Source: Verrucomicrobiota bacterium
GTDB taxonomy: Bacteria; Verrucomicrobiota; Kiritimatiellia; RFP12; UBA1067
NCBI GenBank assembly: GCA_023269675.1
Contig: JAHFSX010000021.1
Span: 45,845-109,844 of the forward strand
DNA length: 64,000 nucleotides
Reading direction: 5' to 3'
This document shows positions 55,952-64,000 of the stretch, one piece after another; positions within the stretch are counted from its first letter, which is position 1, and every line of letters starts with the position of its first letter. The position numbers were made by a program, and so were the translations under genes. Below the pieces are notes generated by a model. It was not told where the DNA came from. It saw only the letters and a list, made by a program, of their open reading frames with translations, and ran no database searches.

Positions 55952-58900
55952 TCAGCGGGCCACGAACGTGTAGCGGCCCGAGCCGACCTTGAACGCCATG
56001 CGGTCGCGGTCGGAGGCCACGGGCTTCACGGGGGCGACCACGTTCTGCGCGTCGGGCTTCACCGGCAGGTAGACCGTGGCGGTCGTGTTGACCGGCACCT
56101 CGACCTCGAGCGTGAACACGCCGCCCTGCTTCTTCCAGCTGCTGCGGATCATCCCGTACGGCGAGTCATGCTCGGCCTTCACCCAGCCCAGCCCCTCGAC
56201 CGGGTCGGGGCAGATGACAAACTCCTTGAAGGCGACCGCGCCCGGCGCGGCCTTCGCCGCGACGGCCGAGACGCCGTCCGCCAGCCGGATGCCGCCGAGG
56301 TACTGGTAGAACCACGCCGACACGTCGCCGAACATGATGTGGTTGCGCGACGCGCCCTCGCCCCAGTCCTCCCAGAAGGTCGTGGCCCCGCGCCTGATCC
56401 ACGTGCCGTACGACGCGCCGTCCTCCTTCGTCGCCATCGCATAGGCCAGGTCGCTGCGGCCCGCCTCGCTGAGCGACCGGAAGATGTACTTCGACCCCAA
56501 GATCCCGAAGTCCGGGTACGCCTTGTTCTGCGTCACGACGTCGGCCAGCTTCGCTTCAATCTTGGCACGTTCGGCCGCGGGCGCCAAACCCTGATGCAGG
56601 GCGCAGCTCTGCGCGGTCTGGCTGCCGATGGAGTAGACGCCGTCGCCCTTGTAGATCTGCTTGTTGTAGGCATCGCGGATCGACGCGGCCAGCGCCGCAT
56701 ACTTCGTCGCGTCCTCCGTCTTGCCGAGCAGCTCCGCCGTCCGCGCCACGGTCTGCGCGTCCAGATAATAGTAGCCGGTCGACGTCACCTCCGTCGGCGT
56801 CTTGGTCTTCACCGGGGTCCAGTCGCTCAAGCCGTGCGACACGATGCCGTCCTTGGCCTTCGAGGTCATGTAATCCACGTACTTGCGCATCGGCTCGTAG
56901 GCCGTCTCCAGCACCCGCACGTCGCCCTGGTACACGTAGAGCATCCACGGGATGATCGCCAGCGCGCTGTCCCACGCCGGGCCGTTGCCCCAGGTGTAGC
57001 CCCAGCCGCTCGTAGGCACGATCGCCGCCAGGTTGCCGTCGGGCCGCTGTTCGTCGACCAGGTCATTGACCCACTTCTCATACGCGGCCGTGTTCTGGAA
57101 GTTGTACATCGCCAGCTCCGCGGCCAGCTGGGCGTCGCCGGTCCACCCGTTCTTCTCGCGGTGCGGGCAGTCGGTCGGGTAGCCGTTCACGTAGTTGCTG
57201 CGGTAGGCCCACAGGATCGCCTCCTGCAGCTTGTTCAGCAGCTCGTTGCCGCACGCGAAGCGCCCGGCGTCCGTGAAATCGGTATGCACCACGCGGGCCA
57301 CCACCGTGGCGGGCGTCGGCGCCGCCTTCAGCCCGCTGATCTCCACGTACTGGAACCCGTTGTAGGTGAAGCGCGGCTCGTAAACTTGCGCGGAGGAGCC
57401 GTCACACACGAAGCGGTCGGTCTGGAACCAGCCGCCCGGCAGCACGCCGAACGAGGCCGGATAGCGGAAGTGCGCGTCGGTCCCTTCCAGGCTGAGGCTG
57501 CCGTCCGCCTTCACCTTCTCGCCGTACTTCACGGTGACCACGTCGCCCGCCCCCTGCCCCTTGAGCGCGAGCCTGATCCAGCCCGCCATGTTCTGTCCGA
57601 AATCGACCACCCACACGCCCGGCCTGACTTCGCGCACCGCCGCGGGCTTGATCTCCTGGGCGACCACGCTCGGCGGCAGCGCCTCGGCCGTCAGCTTGCC
57701 GGCGGGCGCGGGCACGACCTCAGCCATCACCGTCGTCTTCGCCAGATCCGGCCCGCCCGGAGGCGTCTTGCCGATCACCTCGCCCTCGCGGATGCAGTCG
57801 AAGCCCATCGGGCTCGCCACCTGCCGCCACGTGGCGTCCGAACAGACGGTCTCTTTCGTGCCGTCGCCGTAAACGATCTCGAGCTGCGCGATCATGCGCG
57901 GGAAATCGCGCCAGGGCGCGTTGTCGAAGTTCCACACCGCCACGCTGCGAACGTCGTACCAGCCGTGGCCCAGCAGCACGTTGAGGCGGTTCGCGCCCGG
58001 CTTGAGCTGGCCCGTCAGATCGTAGGTGGAATAGAGCACGCGCTTGTCGAACTTGGTGGGCGCGGGATCAAGCACTTTGCGCCCGATCTTCGCGCCGTTC
58101 AGGCTCGCCTCGTAGAAGCCGACGCCCGTGATGTGCAGGGTCGCCTCGCGCACCGCCCGGGCCACGGCAAAGCTCTTTTCAAAAGCCGGCGAGGCCGTCT
58201 CGACGCTCCGCTCGATCTTGCCCCACGGCTGGCAGTCCGCGCCGCCCGCCACCGCCGCCGCCTTCCAGCCGTCAGCCGCGAAGCCGTCCGCCGCGTCCTT
58301 CCAACCTTTCGCCGGCCGGTCAGAGACCGTCCAGCCCGCATCCGTGGGCACGGCCGCGCCGCCGGCGAACTTCAGCGCCGCCAGCAGGCCGGTCGGCCCG
58401 GGCTTGGCGTTCGTCACGCACACCGCGATCAGGTTGCGCCCCGGCTTGACGAACTTCGCCACGTCCACAAAACGCATCCAGCGCCACTCGTTCAGCTGCC
58501 CCCACGTCTTGGTCGCAAGCTGGCCGTTGATGAAAACCTCGTACTCGTCGTCCGCGGTAAGCGCCAGCAGCACCGGCGCGTCGGCCGCCCCCTGCGGCGC
58601 GTCGAAAAGCTTGCGGTAATAGCGCTTGCCGGCCGCGGCCGCGTCCAGACTCGCCGCGTCGCCCGCCCAGATCCACTTCGCGCCGGCCAGATCGCATTCG
58701 GGCCGCGTCGCCGCGTTCGCGCCGATCCACTGCGCCCGCCACTCCTGCGGCCGCATCACGCCCGTGACCCAGCGCCCCGGCACGCTCCACGCCGACGGCG
58801 TGTCGCCGGTGCTGTCCCACGCGCGCACCTTCCAATAGCAGCGCTGTGAACTTTTCAGCGCCGCGCCCTTGTAGACCACGTTGAGCGACTGGTCCGTAGC

Positions 58901-59188
58901 CACGCGCCCGCTGTCCCACAGGTCACCCTCGCCGCGGCCCAGCTTGTCCTGCGACGTGGCGACCAGCACCTGCCAGGCCGTCTGCCTCAGATTTTTCGCG
59001 TCCGCATCGGCCGCCTTCAGCTTCCAGCTCAGACGCGGCGCGGGCGTGTCGAGCCCGACCGGATCGCTCATATACTCCGCCGTCAGCGCTCCCGGCGCGG
59101 CCAGCGCCGCACCCCGCGCCTGCGGCCGCATCACGCATCCCACAACCGCCAACAAACCACACGCCGCCGCAATCGCAAAGACCTTCAT
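55952..59188 (-). CDS. GH78 alpha-L-rhamnosidase
   Basis: LTAEYMSDPVGLDTPAPRLSWKL; YWKVRAWD; YPTDCPHREKNGWTGDAQLAAELAMYNF (GH78 catalytic signature); ATG 59188. Confidence 0.94.
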   Translation of the reverse strand: MKVFAIAAACGLLAVVGCVMRPQARGAALAAPGALTAEYMSDPVGLDTPAPRLSWKLKAADADAKNLRQTAWQVLVATSQDKLGRGEGDLWDSGRVATDQSLNVVYKGAALKSSQRCYWKVRAWDSTGDTPSAWSVPGRWVTGVMRPQEWRAQWIGANAATRPECDLAGAKWIWAGDAASLDAAAAGKRYYRKLFDAPQGAADAPVLLALTADDEYEVFINGQLATKTWGQLNEWRWMRFVDVAKFVKPGRNLIAVCVTNAKPGPTGLLAALKFAGGAAVPTDAGWTVSDRPAKGWKDAADGFAADGWKAAAVAGGADCQPWGKIERSVETASPAFEKSFAVARAVREATLHITGVGFYEASLNGAKIGRKVLDPAPTKFDKRVLYSTYDLTGQLKPGANRLNVLLGHGWYDVRSVAVWNFDNAPWRDFPRMIAQLEIVYGDGTKETVCSDATWRQVASPMGFDCIREGEVIGKTPPGGPDLAKTTVMAEVVPAPAGKLTAEALPPSVVAQEIKPAAVREVRPGVWVVDFGQNMAGWIRLALKGQGAGDVVTVKYGEKVKADGSLSLEGTDAHFRYPASFGVLPGGWFQTDRFVCDGSSAQVYEPRFTYNGFQYVEISGLKAAPTPATVVARVVHTDFTDAGRFACGNELLNKLQEAILWAYRSNYVNGYPTDCPHREKNGWTGDAQLAAELAMYNFQNTAAYEKWVNDLVDEQRPDGNLAAIVPTSGWGYTWGNGPAWDSALAIIPWMLYVYQGDVRVLETAYEPMRKYVDYMTSKAKDGIVSHGLSDWTPVKTKTPTEVTSTGYYYLDAQTVARTAELLGKTEDATKYAALAASIRDAYNKQIYKGDGVYSIGSQTAQSCALHQGLAPAAERAKIEAKLADVVTQNKAYPDFGILGSKYIFRSLSEAGRSDLAYAMATKEDGASYGTWIRRGATTFWEDWGEGASRNHIMFGDVSAWFYQYLGGIRLADGVSAVAAKAAPGAVAFKEFVICPDPVEGLGWVKAEHDSPYGMIRSSWKKQGGVFTLEVEVPVNTTATVYLPVKPDAQNVVAPVKPVASDRDRMAFKVGSGRYTFVAR

Positions 59189-59287
59189 CGCCCCTCCTCG
59201 TTGTTGAACCTCGCCAGAATGTACGGTTACTGTACACTTCCCGCCCCTGATCCTCAACCCCAATCCCTCGAACTATGCGCTCATGAA

Positions 59288-60568
59288 CTAATGCACTAAC
59301 GCACTAATGAACTTCTCCTCACTCATTTTTCTCAGGATCGCCCGCGCGATCGGGAACGAAAGCAGCTGCACGGCTGCCACCGCCGCCAGCACATACCGCA
59401 GCGCCAGCGTGTCGGAAAGCCCGCAGGCCACCAGAATGAACGCGCCCGCGCCGACCAGACGACCCGCGTAAAGGCCCAGCTCATGCCCGCAGAAGTAGGC
59501 GTAGCCGCTGTCCTTCTGCCGCAGCGTCACACGGTCCATCACCTGGAGCTGGATCGGCGAATACGCCAGCTCCAGCATGGGCTGGGCCACCAGCAGGCAC
59601 ACGAGGAAGGCCAGCACGGCCGGAGGGTTGAACCACACCGCATTGCACGCAGTCCCGAGCAGGTTGATCGTCAGCGCCGCCGCCAAGACCGTCAGCCGGT
59701 GCTCCGGCCGGGTGTTCCGGCCGATGAGATACATCAGGACCGCGGCCAGCAGCGCCCCCCCGCTCTGCACGAGCCCCAGCGCGCGCTCGCCCTCGCCCAA
59801 GACATGCATGACCAGCATCGCGGGCACGGCCGACTGGAACACCTGCACGACCCCTTTGAGCGCGGCCAGCGCCATCATCCCGCACCAGACGCGGTCGTAC
59901 CGCAGACGCACCCGCAGCGGCGAAGGGATCTTGCCGAACCCCCCGCGCAGAACCACCGCGGAGGCGCACAGCGCGGCGGCCACCACCCCGGCCGCCACCA
60001 GCCGGTACGCCGTGCGGGAGCCCAGCCCCAGGCCGTCCGCGCGGCTCGACCAGGCGATGAAGGCCCCGACCGCCGCGGGCATGGTCACACTGCTCAGGCA
60101 GTAGACGACGCTCTCCAGCCCGAAGTAGTAATTGCGGTAGCCGTCATGCGTGTGGGCGAGCGCGAGCTGGCTGCGGTTCGCCCAGTGGAAGCCCGTGGCC
60201 GTCCCCATGACGAGTCCGGCGAGCACGACGCCCGTCATGCTCAGCGTCGTCAGCGAGGTCATCACCAGCAGCGCCGCGCCGCTCACGACCAGCCCGAAGG
60301 CATACAGCGCAGCGGCCCGGAACCGGCGCAGGAGGAGCCCGTTGAGATAAAACGTGAACGGCACGCTCGTGTACGAGGCGAGCTGGAAGGCCATCACCTT
60401 GACCACGTCCTGCGAGTTGCGCATGATGTAGGCGGCGATGAAGACGCTGATCACCGGAGCGGCGAACGCGAAAAGCGTGGACGTCCCGAGCAGGAACCGC
60501 GCGCTCCGCGGCAGCGCCCGCAAGAGGCCCCACTCGGTGAATCCGAGCGCTCGCACCTGTGAAATCAT
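59288..60568 (-). CDS. MFS transporter
   Basis: 12-TM-like hydrophobic pattern; GTATGFHWANRSQLALAHTHDGYRNYYFGLESVVYCLSSVTMPAAVGAFI; ATG 60568. Confidence 0.78.
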   Translation of the reverse strand: MISQVRALGFTEWGLLRALPRSARFLLGTSTLFAFAAPVISVFIAAYIMRNSQDVVKVMAFQLASYTSVPFTFYLNGLLLRRFRAAALYAFGLVVSGAALLVMTSLTTLSMTGVVLAGLVMGTATGFHWANRSQLALAHTHDGYRNYYFGLESVVYCLSSVTMPAAVGAFIAWSSRADGLGLGSRTAYRLVAAGVVAAALCASAVVLRGGFGKIPSPLRVRLRYDRVWCGMMALAALKGVVQVFQSAVPAMLVMHVLGEGERALGLVQSGGALLAAVLMYLIGRNTRPEHRLTVLAAALTINLLGTACNAVWFNPPAVLAFLVCLLVAQPMLELAYSPIQLQVMDRVTLRQKDSGYAYFCGHELGLYAGRLVGAGAFILVACGLSDTLALRYVLAAVAAVQLLSFPIARAILRKMSEEKFISALVH

Positions 60569-60744
60569 GTCCCCACCCTTTCGCGCCCACTCCCCCGACT
60601 CTGCCCCCATGACTCATCGGCGTTGACGGTGTAACTGTATCTCACCTTCCGAAAGCGCTCAACCCCAAAACCGAATCGCCCGCTCTTTCCACTTTTCCCT
60701 TCCAACCGCGCCGCCGCTCCTATATCCTATTTCCCCAAATCCAA

Positions 60745-60821
60745 GCCCCTGTAGCTCAGTTGGATAGAGCAACGGATTTCTAATCCGTCGGTCGCCTGTT
60801 CAAGTCAGGCCAGGGGCGCCA
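60745..60821 (+). tRNA. tRNA-Arg (anticodon TCT)
   Basis: GCCCCTG TA GCTC AGTTGGATA GAGC A ACGGA TTTCTAA TCCGT CGGTC GCCTG TTCAAGT CAGGC CAGGGGC G CCA. Confidence 0.95.
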
Positions 60822-60822
60822 T

Positions 60823-60865
60823 CAAAAAGCTCAGTAAAGCACCATTTTTATTGGGCTTTTTTCAT
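60823..60865 (+). terminator. Rho-independent terminator after tRNA-Arg
   Basis: AAAAGCTCAGTAA / TTATTGGGCTTTTTT hairpin plus T-rich tail. Confidence 0.75.
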
Positions 60866-61278
60866 TTTTACCGCTCGCGGCCATCTAAGGCCCGTACATG
60901 CACTTACCTGACTTTCACCCCTTTACAACCTCGATTTTGGTTACAGTTTAGTCACACCCCCACCGGGCTGTAACCACCTGTTACCAATCCCCCACTTGAC
61001 CGCCACCCCGAGCCTAGCTTCAAAAGCGCCCAAGGACGGCCGGGATCAAAGCCGCAGCACGTCAATGGCTGCGTACACTGCAGATGGCTTGGCCCAGTGT
61101 AATTGATGCCAAGGATCATCCTTCGTCCGTGATGCGGAAGCTGACCCCTGAAAGTAAAGAACGCGCACGGGGACACGGGATCGTTCAGTGTGTTGATGGC
61201 CCTTGCCGGACATCAAGCATCGACTGAAGTCGTCGTCGTCATCCCCGTGCGCGTGTTCTGATTGTGCATGTGCGTGGC

Positions 61279-61330
61279 GATGATCCCGGCAGCCTCAGGA
61301 GCAAAGCCCTGACGGCATACCGGGATCATC
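61279..61330. repeat. Long stem-loop with GATGATCCCGG / CCGGGATCATC arms
   Basis: Perfect 11-bp arms plus inner GCC..TCAGG / CCTGA..GGC pairing; no T tract. Confidence 0.75.
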
Positions 61331-61356
61331 TAGCACTCCATCCCATATCCTCCACG

Positions 61357-61671
61357 TTAGGCTGCGCTCCCCGCCCGTCCATTGGTCAGCAGTGCGTCAA
61401 TGTCGGATGCCAAGAAGCCGCGCGCTTTGGTTGAACCCGGGAAACGGACTTTGTTCAGCCCGCCGCGATCTACGATGTTGTGGAGTGTTCGCCTTGTGCA
61501 GGCCAGCCTTTGCGCCGCCTCGGCGAAGGAAACGATGCGGTCATCCTCCTTCGCTTTTACCTCACTGGTATCCAGTCCCAGTGTGCGGAGCAGGGTCTCG
61601 CGTTCCGTCTTCGTCCGAGGCGGGTCACTATCCAAAACAGCCTTCATCGCAATCAACGTCGAATTCTTCAT
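61357..61671 (-). CDS. Excisionase-like helix-turn-helix protein
   Basis: DRIVSFAEAAQRLACTRRTLHNIVDRGGLNKVRFPGSTKARGFLASDIDALL. Confidence 0.72.
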   Translation of the reverse strand: MKNSTLIAMKAVLDSDPPRTKTERETLLRTLGLDTSEVKAKEDDRIVSFAEAAQRLACTRRTLHNIVDRGGLNKVRFPGSTKARGFLASDIDALLTNGRAGSAA

Positions 61672-61870
61672 GTACTAGGTCCAATTCATTCTCGATTATT
61701 CCCTTCTGCAGCTCTCGGGCCTGCTCTGATTCATTGCCCTTGAACGGGCTTGATTCATACGGCATCTGGGCACCGCACTCGCGGCACCTGGATGCAAGAA
61801 ACTGTGAGTCTGATCCAAGGCTTAGGCTATGACATGCGCACCCCTTACCCCGTTGGGTCCGGGTCATCAC
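61628..61870 (-). CDS. Small putative zinc-ribbon protein
   Basis: CACHSLSLGSDSQFLASRCRECGAQ paired Cys motifs; 4-nt overlap with the upstream ATPase gene. Confidence 0.55.
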   Translation of the reverse strand: MMTRTQRGKGCACHSLSLGSDSQFLASRCRECGAQMPYESSPFKGNESEQARELQKGIIENELDLVHEEFDVDCDEGCFG

Positions 61871-62910
61871 AGGAATCTGAACCCGCCCACCACCGGCTGC
61901 GCATTTTGAGCCATGGCGTAATCAGGGGCTTGGACAGCGACCGTCACGCATTGGCCTCGGAAGATCCGGGACGCGGCTCGGCTTCCGGTCTGTTGGCCAA
62001 GTTCAGCCGGATGGAAGTTCGACGTGTACAGCGTCGGCAACATGTTCTGGGCGCGGGCGTCGACGATGGTTTCGAACGTCGTGCCCGCGACGGTGGCGTT
62101 GTCGTTCCTGTCGGTGTAACGCCCCTGCCCGATGTCGTCGACGAACAGAACCGGTGCAGAGGCCAGATGGGCAAGGTAGTCATCGAACGAATTTTGCTGC
62201 CTAACCCCATCCCAGTTGTAGTACCTGTAATAGATAGGATCTCCACGCGCCTCGGCGCGACGCTTAAGAAAATCAGTCGCGATATCCTGGATGTCGATGA
62301 AGACGCATGCGAGAAACGGATTGGCAGCGGGTTCAGACACGGAGTAGTTAGCAGTCCATCTGGCGATGTGCTTGAAGGCGGACCACGCGAGGTGGGTCTT
62401 GCCGCAACCGTTGCCGGTGTAGGACCGGGTCGGGCTGCCGTAGACGTAGATGCTGCCGGCACCGCTGGTGACGACGGCAGGTGCCCAACCCATCACCACG
62501 TCCTGAGCCCAACCGAATACGGAGCCCCTGACCTCGGCGAGATGATCTCTGCACGGCCCCATCACCTTGAAGGTGTTGAACTCGGCGGCATGGTAGAGCC
62601 TCGGAACCAGCCTCTGGAGCTTGGCCTCGACGGCTTGGCGGCCCCTTGGGTCCACGGCGTAGAACAGGTTCATGTAGTGACGATCGCAGAGTCCGTACCA
62701 TTGGCGGGGGTGCGAGGTGTCTGCGTTGAGGACCAGGCTCGTGCCGACGCTGAAGCGGGTCCTGCAGAGCATGCACTCGTGTTTGTCGGTTGTGGGTGCA
62801 GAACTCGGAACCTCATGAAGCGGAACCCTGAGCCTGAAGGGGCTGAGGTCGCAAAGAGGTTTAAAATCCTGCATCTCTCCAGCAACGGTGGTAGTGGAGG
62901 TGGAACTCAT
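61867..62910 (-). CDS. DnaC/IstB-like AAA+ helicase-loader ATPase
   Basis: Walker A-like YTGNGCGKTHLAWSAFKHIA; Walker B APVLFVDDIGQG; cysteine motif CMLCRTRF. ATG 62910 has AGGAGG 6 nt upstream; ORF also opens at GTG 63006. Confidence 0.78.
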   Translation of the reverse strand: MSSTSTTTVAGEMQDFKPLCDLSPFRLRVPLHEVPSSAPTTDKHECMLCRTRFSVGTSLVLNADTSHPRQWYGLCDRHYMNLFYAVDPRGRQAVEAKLQRLVPRLYHAAEFNTFKVMGPCRDHLAEVRGSVFGWAQDVVMGWAPAVVTSGAGSIYVYGSPTRSYTGNGCGKTHLAWSAFKHIARWTANYSVSEPAANPFLACVFIDIQDIATDFLKRRAEARGDPIYYRYYNWDGVRQQNSFDDYLAHLASAPVLFVDDIGQGRYTDRNDNATVAGTTFETIVDARAQNMLPTLYTSNFHPAELGQQTGSRAASRIFRGQCVTVAVQAPDYAMAQNAQPVVGGFRFL

Positions 62911-63002
62911 CTCCTTCCTCCTCTTCTTCTGTTGTTCATTTGTTCTCCTTCTTTCCTTCTTCTCTTCTTCTATTATTAAGGTGTGTCTACACAGCCGGGC
63001 TA

Positions 63003-63632
63003 TCACCGTCTCCTCTGTTGTCCACGCCGTTGTACTAGGGGCTGTCTCGTCCGCTGTCCAGAGGGTTGGTCACTCTGTTGCATCGTCTGTTGTCCATCGA
63101 GCGCGTAAGTGCCGTATCTGAGCATGGTTATGACGACACCATGCTGTCCCATGACCCGAACGCTCAGTTCGCCATCGCTCGCAAACATCCTGAGCCAGCG
63201 GCGGACCGTGGGACGCGCGATCCCGGCATCGATCGACAACTGTAGAAGCGATGTCGCGAGCATGCCGCGGCCGATTTCGATGAGTTGACCGCCAATCACA
63301 GCCTTGCGCATCTTCCTGTTGGCCCGCATCAGCAAGTCCATGAAGAGGTGCGCCTTGTCCCAAGGTTTCTCCGTCCAGAACCAGCGCTGTTGGAACGTGC
63401 GGTAACACGGCATGTAGCCGTACTGGTTGTGATCCTCACCCTCGAAGGCACCGTCACCGCCACCACCAGGGGCGGCGCTTTCACGCGGCGCCGCAACGGA
63501 CTCCGCCGCGTCTCCTGAACCCGCGTCCTCGTCTCCGTCATCGAACACGATTTCGGGGGCGAACGCCGCGAACGCTGTGGGGACACTGGCCGGTGCGGCT
63601 TCAGGTCCCGCTTCTACTTGTGATTTTGACAT
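63003..63632 (-). CDS. Phage-type replisome organizer / DnaD-N-like winged-helix replication initiator
   Basis: GYMPCYRTFQQRWFWTEKPWDKAHLFMDLLMRANRKMRKAVIGGQLIEIGRGMLATSLLQLSIDAGIARPTVRRWLRMFASDGELSVRVMGQHGVVITMLRYGTYA; Gln-rich tail. Confidence 0.74.
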   Translation of the reverse strand: MSKSQVEAGPEAAPASVPTAFAAFAPEIVFDDGDEDAGSGDAAESVAAPRESAAPGGGGDGAFEGEDHNQYGYMPCYRTFQQRWFWTEKPWDKAHLFMDLLMRANRKMRKAVIGGQLIEIGRGMLATSLLQLSIDAGIARPTVRRWLRMFASDGELSVRVMGQHGVVITMLRYGTYALDGQQTMQQSDQPSGQRTRQPLVQRRGQQRRR

Positions 63633-63710
63633 TTCATGATCCTTTCGTATTGGTTTTGAAGACGGGCGGACGCACAGAGCACCGTACCCTGTGCGCCGCC
63701 CATGACCGGC

Positions 63711-64000
63711 TTAGGCCGTGGGCTTGGCCTCAGCTGCCGCCGGCTTCACGTCCACCGCCGGCTGTTCGGCACCGGGCGCAGGCGCGAGCGCAGCGCCTTC
63801 CTTCTCCATGCTCTCCAGCTGGAGCCGGAGCTGCTCGGCGAGAGCAGGATTGATTTGCTTCATCGCCTCGTAGCTGTCACGAAGCGACTTCTTCTTGCGG
63901 CCATGTTCCAGCGCCGCCGGCTTCTCGCCCTTCTCAGAAGCCTTGCTCTGGCCCTTATCGGTAATGGGGTGAACCTTCTCCAGCTCACGGCGCAGGACGC
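63711..64000 (-). CDS. Hypothetical protein, C-terminal part (truncated by window edge)
   Basis: Minus-strand frame open to the window end: VLRRELEKVHPITDKGQSKASEKGEKPAALEHGRKKKSLRDSYEAMKQINPALAEQLRLQLESMEKEG...EAKPTA*. Confidence 0.6.
   Translation of the reverse strand, partial: VLRRELEKVHPITDKGQSKASEKGEKPAALEHGRKKKSLRDSYEAMKQINPALAEQLRLQLESMEKEGAALAPAPGAEQPAVDVKPAAAEAKPTA

Larger units (their letters stand above)
60866..64000. mobile_element. Probable integrated mobile element (left part), downstream of tRNA-Arg 3' end
   Basis: Phage-type replication module (DnaD-like, DnaC-like, Zn-ribbon, excisionase-like HTH) starting just after a tRNA; visibly lower GC. No integrase in the window; boundary approximate. 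Confidence 0.6.

Noticed and set aside
55883-58849. 988-aa plus-strand ORF opposite the GH78 gene
   Set aside because: Antisense of a textbook GH78 catalytic domain.
60952-61176. 74-aa minus-strand ORF near the tRNA-Arg
   Set aside because: Short, no RBS or domain; region better explained as non-coding element edge.
62897-62985. CT-rich tract considered as a CRISPR leader or array
   Set aside because: No regularly spaced identical repeats with unique spacers; it is a simple pyrimidine-rich stretch.

Overview
High-GC bacterial chromosomal window. Gene content and intergenic repeats suggest a PVC-group genome (Kiritimatiellota/Lentisphaerota/Verrucomicrobiota-like); this assignment is inference. 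Bases 1-~28300 and 53200-60600 form an accessory carbohydrate-use region: a Tat-type Gfo/Idh/MocA oxidoreductase (left edge), a beta-helix protein, an XylR-like AraC regulator, an MFS sugar porter, a DUF4432 epimerase-like protein, three GH106-type rhamnosidase-like proteins, a GH78 rhamnosidase, a Tat-DJ-1/Tat-TIM-barrel/GMC oxidoreductase cassette, and an L-fucose/arabinose-isomerase-family protein. Housekeeping and other loci: YgiQ radical SAM, RNase III, a CopG/PIN toxin-antitoxin pair, a giant lamin-tail/CotH protein, tRNA-Val(CAC), two divergent sensor kinases with receiver domains, a spermidine-synthase-like MFS fusion, a VOR-type 2-oxoacid:ferredoxin oxidoreductase operon with XRE-cupin regulator and acyl-CoA ligase, MazG, a metallophosphoesterase-PHP fusion, parvulin PPIase, and an HzsA-like CxxCH protein. 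Immediately downstream of tRNA-Arg(TCT) (60745-60821) lies the start of a probable integrated mobile element with a DnaD-like/DnaC-like replication module and a candidate origin. The strongest non-gene signals are several families of palindromic repeats, including two inverted copies of a ~140 bp AT-rich TIR element and repeat units that appear to be incorporated in frame inside coding sequences, plus a frame-disrupted C-terminal remnant of an MmeI-like DNA methyltransferase. No CRISPR array or rRNA was seen. All family calls are by reading; no database search was run.
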